Shown one piece after another: positions 54,874-64,000 of a stretch of 64,000 nt of DNA (its first letter is position 1; the number at the start of each line of letters is the position of its first letter). Source of the stretch: Gerris lacustris (taxonomy: Eukaryota; Arthropoda; Insecta; Hemiptera; Gerridae); contig OX578276.1 of NCBI GenBank assembly GCA_951217055.1, forward strand, positions 112,437,313 to 112,501,312. Direction: 5' to 3'. The position numbers and the translations under genes were made by a program. The notes under the pieces are model-generated. The model ran no database searches. It was not told where the DNA came from and saw nothing but the letters and a program-made list of their open reading frames with translations.

Positions 54874-55129
54874 CAGTGGCGTAGTAGGGCATTGGGCATT
54901 AGGGCCCCTCGCCAAAATAAACTGATGAGCAAAAAATACACATTTGCGTTCAGAACTGAATGTGGCCCCCTGACAATGGTGTAGAAGTATAATTCCAAGT
55001 TAGATTTTATTATGCTCTAAAGGGGCCCCTATAGACATTGGTACAAAGATAGTATTTTCATGTTTTTTGGATTTGGGGCCCCCTGACTCAGGTGGCTCGC
55101 TGCAATTCTTACCCATAGTTACTCCACTG
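54874..55129. mobile_element. hAT-like MITE C, TSD ATCACAAT
   Basis: Ends CAGTGGCGTAGTAGGG and CCCATAGTTACTCCACTG, flanked by identical ATCACAAT (54866-54873 and 55130-55137). 256 bp, non-coding. It sits in the right part of hAT-like element A. Confidence 0.85.
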
Positions 55130-55523
55130 ATCACAATATCCTTCTTACTTTTTGGTTGCAAATAAACCAGTGCCACCCCTGACGCCTCCTCCTGTCTGCA
55201 GTCCTGCATATATCCATTGTTCAAAGTTTAGCAGTCCCCCCCCCCCCCTCTAACCTTTTGAGTTGCGCCCCCAAACCTCTTGCGCCCCTGGGCACGTGCC
55301 CATCGTGCCCCTATAGTTAAATCGGCCCTGTAATGAATTCTTCTTCTCACTTGACACATACATTTTATTGTATATTTTAACACACATACAAATAAGCTAT
55401 ACGAATAACAATCACAATTAACTAAATTTGGTAACTTCTTGAGGTAACCAAGATGACAACTTCGTTTATGATATTTTTTTATGTGCATAACACATATCAT
55501 AGTGTAACATATTATATAACTTG

Positions 55524-55733
55524 TGTAGTAAAACACAACAGCTTACATGAAATCTTTATTAAACACAACTTAATTGACCAAAATTTAACACAACTCAACA
55601 ACTTCATCAACTTCCAAGAACAACTTCGACTAAACCATGTGCCCTAACCTCTATCTCCTTCTCTACATCTTAAGCTCAGTCACATGTCACATTCATTCCA
55701 CACAACCAAGCTGGTGCCCCCCTCAGCCCCACA
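55524..55733 (-). repeat. 3' LTR of the gypsy-type element
   Basis: About 210 bp, nearly identical to the 5' LTR. Differences are scattered substitutions and one short insertion (near CACATGT), so the copy is not brand new. Confidence 0.9.
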
Positions 55734-56400
55734 CTCGGCCATCCTGACAGGGTTCTCGTCCTCGAGAACAGAGTTGTCATCGAAGCCCAAGGATGGGTCA
55801 TCTTCTTCTCTGTCCTCCTTATCCAGGCCTCTTACCATAGGCCAGGGTTTAATATTGTCAAATGATGTAGAGGTGATGTTTGGTCCCTCCACATTCCTTG
55901 CCTTAATCACCTTGTACCTGTCATTACCCAATAACTTTACAATCTGATACGGACCTAAAAATTTATTAATAAACTTTGGAGAGGGTTGGGTTCTTCTTAT
56001 GGCAATCCACTCCCTTTTTCGATACGGTGGTGCTGGTTTCCGCTTCTTATTAAAATGGCTTTTGTTTTCTTCCTGAATTATTCCATTTTTCAAGTCTAAC
56101 GTACTGAAGAAGGAGGCTCCTTCCGAACAGTCTATCTGATCTTCAATTATCTGCAAAGGGTATTTTTCTTTGATTATTTTTTTGTCCAGTCTTCGAAAAT
56201 CCACACAAAGCCTAGCCTGGTCGTTCTTTTTTCAAGTCACCACTACTGGACTGGCGAATTCAGGAGTGCTTTGCTGAACAATTTTGCTGTCAAGCCATTC
56301 TTGAACTTGGGCATTAACTATAATAGTTTCCTGAGGGGACAATCTCCGAGGCCTCTGACAAATGGGTACTTCATTTGTCACAATAATCTTCATTTCTATC
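55680..56400 (-). pseudogene. Gypsy-type pol remnant: RT start fused to integrase tail
   Basis: About 56400-56204 encodes the RT entry region (PICQRPRRLSPQE, EFASPVVVT) with an in-frame TGA where a Lys-rich stretch is expected. It continues ARLCVDFRRLDKKI and FFSTLDLKNGI, then changes abruptly to a basic region and FINKFLGPYQIVKLLGNDRY, which is the integrase C-terminal type. The catalytic YxDD box, RNase H and integrase core are missing: an internal deletion of probably more than 2 kb. The end of the frame runs into the LTR. Confidence 0.8.
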
Positions 56401-56426
56401 TCTGATTTATGTATCTGTTATGGATT

Positions 56427-57927
56427 TTACTCCCCCAATAATTGTTTCACTTTAACCTTAAAAGACTCACTTCCAGAACCAATGTCCACTTCGTCATCGT
56501 CATCATGAGAGATAGCATCCACTGAGAGGACACTACACTTTTCAACAGTAACTTCACCTTTCTCAATTATTACCTTGGCCTTTTCTAAGAATAGGTTGCC
56601 TAAAATAGCATCGAACTGAGGTGGGATATATGTGTCAGGTATTACATGCATTTCTGTTTCATATATTTCTTTGTTAACAATAATCTGGGACACAAATTGG
56701 CCTAAACTGTTTACGGTACCGCCCCCAATTCCTCTAAATGACACCTTATTTGTAAGTGAGGGAGCCCCAATCTTTATGTAGGCAGTACTTCCAAGTAGGG
56801 ACAAATCGCTACCACTGTCAATAAGTGCAACAAATTGTACGGAATTAATCGTCATACATATAGTTGGTTTTTGCGACGGTATCGAAACTGTGTGAATTGT
56901 CATATTTACCTGCCTCTCACAACTACTGGCAACATGGCCAAAACTATTACAGCGGAAGCACCGAGGGCCTTTATATTTGTTAGGGCATGAATCCACTCTA
57001 TGCTCTGCTAATCCGCAAGAAAAACAGCTAGCTGGTTTCCCAGGATCCTTCAAAGAGACACGACCCTTGTTACAGCCCTTCATCCGGGTTTCTTCAATTT
57101 TGGCGCTTGACATGGAGCGTACAATATCCTCATCCTCATACGTCCGTAGCTTTTCTCGGAAGTCTTTGATATCGTTGGCCCCATAAAGGATAATTTTAGA
57201 TGAGTTGTCAGGTAAACCATCAATCACATATTAGAACACCACTGCCGGTTCAACTTGGGCTTGAGAGGCGATCTCCAACATCCTGTACAGATATTCCTGG
57301 CATGATTCTTTACAACTTTTCTCTCGGGAGCGAAGTGTTTTGTGAACCTCACAGCTGTTTACATTTCTGCCAGACTCAGACATAAGCGAATCCATTAATT
57401 GAGTCCATGAAAAATAACTTTTTTCAAAGTTTGTAAAAAGTTTGGCCGAGCCTGTCAGGAGACGTTTAGCATAAATGTTTTGTTTTTTTGGATATCCGAC
57501 CACTCACAGAGAAGATTGAAATCCTCAAAATCGTTAACCCAAACTTTAATATTTTCAGTAGGCACATCCCCCGAAAAAGTATGCAGCGATTCTTCCACGT
57601 CCTTGAAGGTGAATTGATTACGACTGCTTCCTCCGGATCCACTGTTATAAGGAGTAGGTCTTGTGCCTGAGGGGTCCGTTACATCACCGCAAACAGCAGG
57701 AGGAATAGTACAAACATCTTCTTCAACGTTAGATTTAGCAGGATTGATAGAAGGGTTATTTTTTGGAAGAATTGTGGCATTTTCTGTTAAAACAACGGCC
57801 TCGAGGATTTTAATAAGGTCTTTCTTCTTACCTTCCGTCTTGTAGTTACGTCTCCGAAGTTCGTTTTTATTTCTCCCACAGTCATATTTTTAATGTCCCA
57901 AGAAATTTCGCTGTCACTCTCACTCAT
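56427..57927 (-). pseudogene. Gypsy-type gag and protease, broken
   Basis: The ATG at 57925-57927 (MSESDSEIS) opens gag. Reading soon breaks by frameshift near 57790 and resumes at 57503-57231. After an in-frame TAA it continues as the 57227-56427 frame. That frame has two zinc knuckles, CFSCGLAEHRVDSC and CFRCNSFGHVASSC, for RNA binding, and then a retroviral-type aspartic protease with ALIDSGSDLSLLG. It ends before pol at TAG-adjacent QLLGE. At least one stop and one frameshift make it non-functional. Confidence 0.85.
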
Positions 57928-58041
57928 TCTAAAGTTTGTACAAAACAGTAAAGCTACAAACAAACAACTGTGCAAACACTGAAAGAAAACAGTAAAGCTA
58001 TAAAACAAAAATGAACGAATCCCACTTCTGACACCAAAATT

Positions 58042-58244
58042 TGTAGTAAAATACAACAGCTTACATGAAATCTTCATTAAACACAACTTAACTGACCAAA
58101 ATTTAACACAACTCAACAATTTCATCAACTTGCAAGAACAACTTCGACCAAACCAAGTGCCCTAACCTCTATCTCCTTCTCTACATCTTAAGCTCAGTCA
58201 CATTCATTCCATACAACCAAGCTGGTGCACTCCTCAGCCCCACA
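58042..58244 (-). repeat. 5' LTR of the gypsy-type element
   Basis: About 203 bp, ends TGTAGTAAAATAC and CAGCCCCACA. The primer-binding-site-like sequence lies immediately internal (58023-58041). Confidence 0.9.
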
Positions 58245-58248
58245 CTTG

Positions 58249-58500
58249 TAAACATGAGTTAATATCTTCTTAAGACTAGGTAAGAAAAAAATTCCTAATG
58301 CATATGCATTAATCTCGAAGTTTAAAGATGTAATTGTTGTTATACATAAAATTTTACAAGCAATTTATAAAAGAAATCTAAATGACGTTTTAGGCACGAT
58401 TATGTCCCGGAGGAGGACGAAATATAGCAAGTAACAAAAACAGATAAGTTAACTTATATGAACTTCCCTAAATGACGTAACAAAGGAAGAAAGAATTTCT
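58249..58500. mobile_element. Right arm of the split foldback
   Basis: Mirror of 49727-49945. It begins immediately outside the LTR element's CTTG duplication, so the LTR element landed in the foldback's central part. Confidence 0.75.
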
Positions 58501-60100
58501 TGTATTCGATTCTCTTAATTAGAATTTGGTGATTGCTTCTCTTGGACTTATTTTGTAAGATCAGTAACGTTCTTGTACACAAAAATAATCTAAAGAGCGA
58601 GCTACACAACTTAGTTTTATATATTTTTAACATTCAATTAATTTTCAGAAATAAATCAACTATGATTTCTTAAATGGAAATCAATGGGTCTTGAATCTAG
58701 AATCCAGGTAATAATTATAATTTCCACCCTTATCATATTGTTATAAGATAAGTAAAGTGGCGCTTATCCCTCTATAACCTGAACAATAACCTAAACCTAT
58801 TTTATAACCTGAAACTTATTGTATATGTCTGGGTATTTTGAGTTAGTGTTTATGCGTGATGAAAATTTAGAGAAAGGAGGAAGGAAACACGGACGCAAGA
58901 GAAAAACAAATTTAACACAACATGACCCTCCAATAGTTCTTTAAATAAAATAAAGTACAGTACATCATTTATAATTTGGTAGCCAAATTGCTAAATTATA
59001 GGATTTTTAAATTTAATATTTTGTAGTAATGTGTTTTGACAAACAACATGACAATTTTTGCTTAGTCATAAAAATGTTTACTAATTGAAATGTGTAATTA
59101 AATTTATTATATAGGCATTTAGCGACAAATTTTTATCGGTTTGTATAGTAATTTTGATATACTTGAAAGAATATTTTTAGAATTTCTACACATATTAAAA
59201 AAATTATGAAACATTAGTGCCCAAGGAAATTGATACCTCGAATTGTTTATCCATAGAAAAATTTCCTTATTCATTGACGGATATAAAGTTATTTTGCATT
59301 CAATGATTAAAAAAATATATAATTGTTCTGTTATGACCTTCGCCATACTAATCATTTTAATGAAGCATTAATTCATAGAACTTTGAGTAAGTGTTTTACT
59401 TATATGGAGATATTTACTTTATTTCCGCCCAACAACATTCGACTTGTGGCAATCAAGTCCGTTAGACATTGATGCCTTACTAAATTTCACAATTACATAG
59501 CTTCAAAAAATGTATATATTCTAATCTTTCTTCAATTCATTCATTGAAAACTGCTTTTACCTAAAACTTTGATAAAATTTTAATTATTAAGCAGTTTTTT
59601 CTTTATAAGCCAATTATGTTTGCTATTTTAATTAGCTTGTTATCTTTATATGAGGTGTTCTAGTTCTTTATCAGAAGCACAAGGTCTAAACGTTTTAAAA
59701 TTATGGATAATTAGTTTTAAATTCGTATGAGTTAAGGACGGTTAGTTTCATCTGCTTTGAAAAAATACTTTTGAGGTTAAGTTCTTAAAATAATTTATAC
59801 ATGTAAACTAGTTGACTCTAATACTAAAGCACCATTTCTGCTTTATTGGAAATATTTGTCCCAGCTTTGCAAATGTGATGTGGGTAGCACTAATGAACTG
59901 GAAAGATAAAAATTAATAAAATCTTGGGTACACAAGAAAAATCTTGGGTATACAAAAACAAAAAGAAAAATACATTAAACATTTAGTGGCTAGTGTGCCA
60001 CTCTATTAACTTTTCCAACTTCCGATTCATACTTTTAAGAAGGATACTGGAGGACAAGGTTGAAGACAAATTAATCTAGTTGGTCCTACAGATGTTATAT
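58500..60100. other. Intergenic DNA, no gene seen
   Basis: AT-rich. The ORF at 59119-59355 (- strand) has no recognisable similarity. No repeat family identified. Confidence 0.5.
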
Positions 60101-60188
60101 CTGTAAGTAGTAGTAGTAGTAAGGGGGCGGGGAGGCCAAGCCTGGCAACTAGACCGCACTCGGGTCCTTTTTGCCAACCCCTGGTTTT

Positions 60189-63100
60189 TCACGCCCATCG
60201 AACCACCTCAGTCTTACCCTCAAGTCTCCTAGTTTGGGTAATAAAGGAGAGGATATCCTGCCACTTAAGTGTGACAAGTTCCTCCTCTCTGATAATCCCT
60301 GATCCTAAGGTGTGAAAGCGTAGTCTCCCATGTCCTTCGCAAGCTCCCACCAGGTGGTAGGCTGTTTCCTCTTCTTCACCACATACTGGACATGTGGGGT
60401 CCTCTTCAATCTTTAATAGAGCCAGATGTCTATTTAGTTGACAATGACCTGTTAAGACCCCCACCATTTTTCTTAGGTTGGGTCTACTCAGTCCCATGAG
60501 CCATCTGGTTTTCCCTTTATCTAGCTTAGGCAGCATCATCTTAGTCTGCCTGCATCCTTCAGTTCTTGTCCACACCTTCCCTGCTTCCTCCCAGATCCAC
60601 TTTTTGATGGCCGATTTGGTTTGACCTCTGGACCAGTCAATAGCGGGCTCTGGTCCGCAGAATGGCATGGAGGCACCCCTTTTTGCTATTTCATCTGCTT
60701 TTTCATTTCCCGGAACTCCTGTGTGTCCAGGAACCCAAAGCAGAGTAACCTTCTTTAACTCTGCAAGCGTCCCTAAGGCCTCTTGGCATTCTTTGACCAG
60801 TGCTGAGTCTGCACTGGGAGCGCAGAGTGCCTTAAGTGCTGCTTGACTATCCGAGCATACTACTACTTTTTTAGTTCTCGCCTCTACCACCTCTTGCCTT
60901 CTTGCCACCTCTAGGATGGCGTAGACTTCAGCCTGGAAGACTGTGGTAAATATTCCTAGTGGGAAACTCTCTTGGGTGCCGGACCTTTCTAAGTAAAGTC
61001 CCGCACCTGACATACCATTCTCATTCTTTGAGCCGTCCGTGTATGCCACCAGAGTCTCTGTATCAAATTTAATATCTCCTGATTCCCAATCGGCTCTGGG
61101 TGGGATTTCTACCTCATATCTCCTTTTCAGCTTAAGCTGATGGTCCACTCCTTTAGTTCTGATCCCCGTAAGTGGGACCTTAAGTTCAGCGAACCTTCCT
61201 ATGTCCAAGTGTCCTATAACGGACCTTTCACCTAGCCATTGTCTATTGTCCCTTAGCCTGACATACGAGGCGATGGCTTCTCCTCTGATCCATAGCTGGA
61301 GAGGGGGGACTCCTACTAAGGCTTCCAAGGCTGCCGTAGGTGTAGTCCTCATGGCCCCTGTTATACTACGGCAGGCTAACCTCTGGACCTTGCTAAGCCC
61401 CTTAGCCGAGCTGGCAACCTCAGTCCTAGGCCACCACACTAGGGATCCGTAATGAATCCTAGGTCTAATAACTGCGGTGTACAGCCACTTGAGGATTTTC
61501 GGGGACAGTCCCCATGTCTTCCCTACTGCTCGTCTAAGTTGCCAGAAGGTTATCGTAGCCTTTTCTACTACCTTGTCCAAGAGTGATTTCCAAGCTAGTT
61601 TTTGGTCTAAGGTAATACCTAGGTATTTTACGTCGTTGGCCAAAGTAAGCTCATGCCCCAGCAATTTGGGAGCTTTGAAATCCACAAGTTTCCTTTTCCT
61701 AGTGAAGATTATCATCTCAGTATTTGATGGATTGACTGAGAGTCCTACCTCTCTACACCATCCTTCAATTATCCTACAAGCTCGTTGCATCCTTTCACAG
61801 CAGGTACTTAGGAACTTGCCTCTAATCAGGACTAGTCCATCATCTGCATATGCCTGCAAATAGATATCCTCCTCGGTCATTTTCCTCATAAGTCCATCCA
61901 TCACCAGGCACCACAGATGTGGCGAGAGGCAGCTGCCCTGGGGGCACCCTCCTGACACCACTCTAGATGCTTTAGTGCCGGTCATTGATGAACTAACTTT
62001 CCTCCCTTTTAGGGAGGATATTATCCAATTGATGATGACCTGGGGAGTATTCCTCTGCGTCAGTTCCTCCTTTATATTACTAGATTTTGCCTTATCGAAG
62101 GCTCTTTCTACATCAAAGAAGAGGGCTAAAGTGTAGTCTCCTTTGTGCATTGCCTTTTCTATCCTAGAAGTGGCCGCGTGGAGAGCTGTTTCAGTCGATT
62201 TCCCCTTTGAGTATGCATGCTGATTGGCATGCAGCGGCTTTCTGGGTAGAATTTCCTCTATTATGTATTTATCTACTATCCTTTCAAGGGTCTTTAGTAT
62301 GAAGGATGTAAGGCTTATAGGTCGGAAGGATTTAGCCTGTGTATAGTCCTTCTTGCCTGGCTTAGGGATAAAAACTACCCTAGCCGCTTTCCACACTTCC
62401 GGTACCACGCCCATAGCTATACTGCCCCTGAAAGTTGCCTCTATGCTGGATAATAGACGATCCATACCCCTTTGTATTAGTGCTGGGAATATTTCGTCTT
62501 GTCCAGGTGCCTTAAATGGGTGAAATTTGTCGACGGCCCATTTTATGGACTCTCTGGTTACTAGGCGGGTCGCCAGGTCCCAGTTCGTCTCTACGCCTGG
62601 AGCCTCTCCTGGTGAGTCTCCGACCTCGTTTCCTTCTCCTGGGAAGTGGGTGAGTAGGAGGAACTCTAGTGTTTCTTCTACACTGAGAGTCCAGGTACCG
62701 TCTAGCCTTTTAATGGAGCCTAAAGTTCTACCATTACCCTCACCGATTCTTGCCAGTCTGGTTGCCTCTGGTAGGGACTCAATTCCCTTACAGAAGTCTC
62801 TCCAGCCAGCTCTCTTGCGATTCCTTATTTCTTTTTTGAATTCCCTCCTAGCCCCCCTGAAGCTGTCCCATAGCTCTTCTCCTGGTTCTTTATTCTTGAA
62901 GGCCTTGTTAAAGGCTTTTCTCGCTTTACTACGGAGCTTATCTAGTCCTTTGTTCCACCAAGTGGCTACCTTTTGGACACTAGTTTTGGGGGGACAAGCT
63001 TCTTGGTAGGCTTCCCTTATATACAAGCTCAGTTCCGCTGCCTTCCTTTCCAGAGCTTCGGGGTCAGTTAATGCCTCTTTGGTCACTCCTTGGAGGTTTC

Positions 63101-63857
63101 CGAGTTCCCTGTCAAAGGTTTCCCAGTCCGTCCTCCTTGGGTGCCTCTGCGGTGTTACCTCTACTTCATTTATCTGGATACAGAAGCTGACCATGCGATG
63201 ATCAGACAGCAGAATATCTGATGTTACGTGCCAGCCCTCAATTTTTCCAGATATCCTCCTAGATGCCATTGTGACATCTATTACCTGTGAACGGATTCTG
63301 TTTATAAAAGTTGGTTCCGTTCCCCTATTTATTACCTCTAAATCTGTGGATGCTAAGAATTCCAACAGCGCATCACCTCTGCTGTTGCAGTCAGTGCTGC
63401 CCCAGGCATGGTGATGCGCGTTAGCGTCGCAACCAATTATTACTGGAATGGCCTTCTCCTCTGAGAATCTGACAATATTGGTCAGTTCCCTTGTTGGGGG
63501 AAGGTCTTGCCTGTCGTATGGCAAGTATAGACTTGCCATGATTACCTTATTAGCTAAACCTTTAACCTTATACTCCAGGATGATTGCTGTAGCGTCTCGG
63601 GTCCCTAATTGGGGTATGGGTGTTACCTTCAGGTCCTCCGATGCCACTATACAAGTCCTGGGGTTCGCCTCGTCTGGTCCTTCGTTTCCTCCTACCACGA
63701 GCCTCTGACCAGACCTCCTCATCCCTCTCACCTCACCTCTATAAACATAAGGTTCCTGAATTAACACTATTAATGACCCTATTCCAGTCAAGGCTCTCTG
63801 TAGTTCTCCTACAGCGTCTTGACTGTGTTGTAAATTAATGTGTTTTACCTCAATCAT
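60189..63857 (-). CDS. LINE ORF2: endonuclease, reverse transcriptase, RNase H
   Basis: 1222-aa ORF2 for target-primed reverse transcription. The N-terminal apurinic-type endonuclease has QEPYVYRG (about residue 34), IGCDANAHHHAWGS (about 141) and LLSDHRMVSF (about 217). RT has FHPFKAPGQDEIF (about 445), FRPISLTSFILKTLERIV (about 511), FFDVERAFDKA (about 580), GCPQGSCLSPHLW (about 637), catalytic YADD at about 670-673 and KYLGITLD. RNase H follows with AYTDGSK (about 938), FQAEVYA, CSDSQAAL (about 1001) and WVPGHTGVPGNEKAD (about 1041). The C-terminus has a CCHC-type CPVCGEEEETAYHLVGAC (about 1156-1173). Length and domain order fit I/LOA/R1-like LINEs; the exact clade needs a tree. The ATG lies 3 nt after the ORF1 stop, suggesting reinitiation or coupled translation. 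All catalytic motifs look intact. Confidence 0.95.
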   Translation of the reverse strand: MIEVKHINLQHSQDAVGELQRALTGIGSLIVLIQEPYVYRGEVRGMRRSGQRLVVGGNEGPDEANPRTCIVASEDLKVTPIPQLGTRDATAIILEYKVKGLANKVIMASLYLPYDRQDLPPTRELTNIVRFSEEKAIPVIIGCDANAHHHAWGSTDCNSRGDALLEFLASTDLEVINRGTEPTFINRIRSQVIDVTMASRRISGKIEGWHVTSDILLSDHRMVSFCIQINEVEVTPQRHPRRTDWETFDRELGNLQGVTKEALTDPEALERKAAELSLYIREAYQEACPPKTSVQKVATWWNKGLDKLRSKARKAFNKAFKNKEPGEELWDSFRGARREFKKEIRNRKRAGWRDFCKGIESLPEATRLARIGEGNGRTLGSIKRLDGTWTLSVEETLEFLLLTHFPGEGNEVGDSPGEAPGVETNWDLATRLVTRESIKWAVDKFHPFKAPGQDEIFPALIQRGMDRLLSSIEATFRGSIAMGVVPEVWKAARVVFIPKPGKKDYTQAKSFRPISLTSFILKTLERIVDKYIIEEILPRKPLHANQHAYSKGKSTETALHAATSRIEKAMHKGDYTLALFFDVERAFDKAKSSNIKEELTQRNTPQVIINWIISSLKGRKVSSSMTGTKASRVVSGGCPQGSCLSPHLWCLVMDGLMRKMTEEDIYLQAYADDGLVLIRGKFLSTCCERMQRACRIIEGWCREVGLSVNPSNTEMIIFTRKRKLVDFKAPKLLGHELTLANDVKYLGITLDQKLAWKSLLDKVVEKATITFWQLRRAVGKTWGLSPKILKWLYTAVIRPRIHYGSLVWWPRTEVASSAKGLSKVQRLACRSITGAMRTTPTAALEALVGVPPLQLWIRGEAIASYVRLRDNRQWLGERSVIGHLDIGRFAELKVPLTGIRTKGVDHQLKLKRRYEVEIPPRADWESGDIKFDTETLVAYTDGSKNENGMSGAGLYLERSGTQESFPLGIFTTVFQAEVYAILEVARRQEVVEARTKKVVVCSDSQAALKALCAPSADSALVKECQEALGTLAELKKVTLLWVPGHTGVPGNEKADEIAKRGASMPFCGPEPAIDWSRGQTKSAIKKWIWEEAGKVWTRTEGCRQTKMMLPKLDKGKTRWLMGLSRPNLRKMVGVLTGHCQLNRHLALLKIEEDPTCPVCGEEEETAYHLVGACEGHGRLRFHTLGSGIIREEELVTLKWQDILSFITQTRRLEGKTEVVRWA

Positions 63858-63860
63858 CCT

Positions 63861-63974
63861 CTATTGGCTCTGCCTGCGGCGACCACCCTCACGGTGTGGT
63901 GGTCTGCCGCTAGCACTCTGCCTCCTTTTCTCCCTGTCCTCGTCGGATCTCTGATGACTCCTCTCCGTCCTCCT
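63861..63974 (-). CDS. LINE ORF1 (gag-like) C-terminal end, partial
   Basis: Open frame reading RRTERSHQRSDEDREKRRQS then an Arg/Gly/Pro-rich tail ending GGRRRQSQ and TAG at 63861-63863. The basic tail suits an RNA-binding ORF1 end. It is preceded by a G-run of about 20 (63978-63997), which may be an assembly or sequencing problem, and continues outside the window. Confidence 0.7.
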   Translation of the reverse strand, partial: RRTERSHQRSDEDREKRRQSASGRPPHREGGRRRQSQ

Positions 63975-64000
63975 AAAGGGGGGGGGGGGGGGGGGGGCAG

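Larger units (their letters stand above)
49995..55330. mobile_element. hAT-like element A (host of the nest), TSD TAATGAAT
   Basis: Ends CAGGGCCGTTTTAGACG and TAAATCGGCCCTG with GCGCCC(T/C)GGGCAC sub-terminal mirrors, flanked by identical TAATGAAT (49987-49994 and 55331-55338). Same terminal family as 1448-6131. The interior proper is only about 1 kb; the rest is the Helitron-like element and a MITE. Confidence 0.85.
55524..58244 (-). mobile_element. Ty3/gypsy-type LTR retrotransposon, internally deleted
   Basis: LTRs at 55524-55733 and 58042-58244 start TGTAGTAAAA and end GCCCCACA on the + strand (5'-TGTGGGGC…TACTACA on the coding strand), flanked by CTTG (55520-55523 and 58245-58248). Just inside the 5' LTR, TTGGTGTCAGAAGTGGGAT fits a tRNA primer-binding site. 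The internal part retains gag with two CCHC knuckles, protease, the start of RT and the integrase tail. At 2.7 kb it is far shorter than a complete element. Confidence 0.9.
60102..64000 (-). mobile_element. Non-LTR retrotransposon (I/R1-type, with RNase H), ORF2 intact
   Basis: Runs from beyond the window end to a short 3' UTR ending in a (TAC)n tail (GTAAGTAGTAGTAGTAGTAA on the + strand, 60102-60121). Non-poly-A simple tails of this sort are known for the I and related LINE groups. It contains the ORF1 tail, ORF2 and about 70 bp of 3' UTR. No stops or frameshifts in ORF2. Confidence 0.9.

Noticed and set aside
61201..63838. Long + strand ORFs (up to 160 aa)
   Set aside because: Antisense shadows of the LINE ORF2.

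Overview
This window is eukaryotic and almost certainly from an insect. It is AT-rich, its genes have GT-AG introns, and most of it is transposon-derived. The protein-level landmarks are a cortactin gene, a small pacifastin-like secreted inhibitor gene, and arthropod-type retrotransposons. The order cannot be fixed from the sequence; Hemiptera is only a guess.

Region 1 (about 1-22 kb, + strand) is the 3' part of a cortactin gene. Eight exons are recognisable between 1172 and 21728: cortactin/HS1 repeats, a charged coiled-coil exon, a Ser-rich linker and a C-terminal SH3 domain. The 5' exons lie before the window. The introns are full of mobile DNA. The most striking intron holds a hAT-like element (1448-6131, perfect 8-bp target duplication) that carries a head-to-head inverted array of 348-bp units. 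Each unit contains one class-I tRNA-like gene with A box, B box and a T5 terminator. Another intron holds a two-level foldback (9547-10596). A third holds a 189-nt symmetric candidate exon (17647-17835).

Region 2 (about 22-36 kb) is repeat-dominated: hAT- and foldback-type MITEs, a 5'-truncated jockey-like LINE inserted in a GGGTTTC-ended element, a tandem module encoding the start of an unidentified transposon protein, and a clean hAT-like element (34090-35619).

Region 3 (about 36.5-45.3 kb, - strand) holds a small secreted pacifastin-like inhibitor gene. It has a signal-peptide exon, a spacer exon, and two homologous 107-nt terminal exons. Both terminal exons are entered in phase 1, and each encodes a complete six-cysteine domain with its own stop. 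This suggests alternative last exons giving two 69-aa inhibitors with different reactive sites.

Region 4 (about 46.8-58.5 kb) has tentative + strand exons (46.8-47.2 and 49.3 kb), followed by a transposon nest that can be read layer by layer. A foldback element is split by a hAT-like element (49995-55330) and a gypsy-type LTR element (55524-58244). The hAT-like element contains a Helitron-like element (50197-54314) and a small hAT-like MITE. The Helitron's 3' end is interrupted by another hAT-like element (52462-54302).

Region 5 (60.1-64 kb, - strand) is a non-LTR retrotransposon with an uninterrupted 1222-aa endonuclease/RT/RNase H ORF2, preceded by the tail of ORF1. It may be young and possibly intact, but ORF1 runs out of the window.
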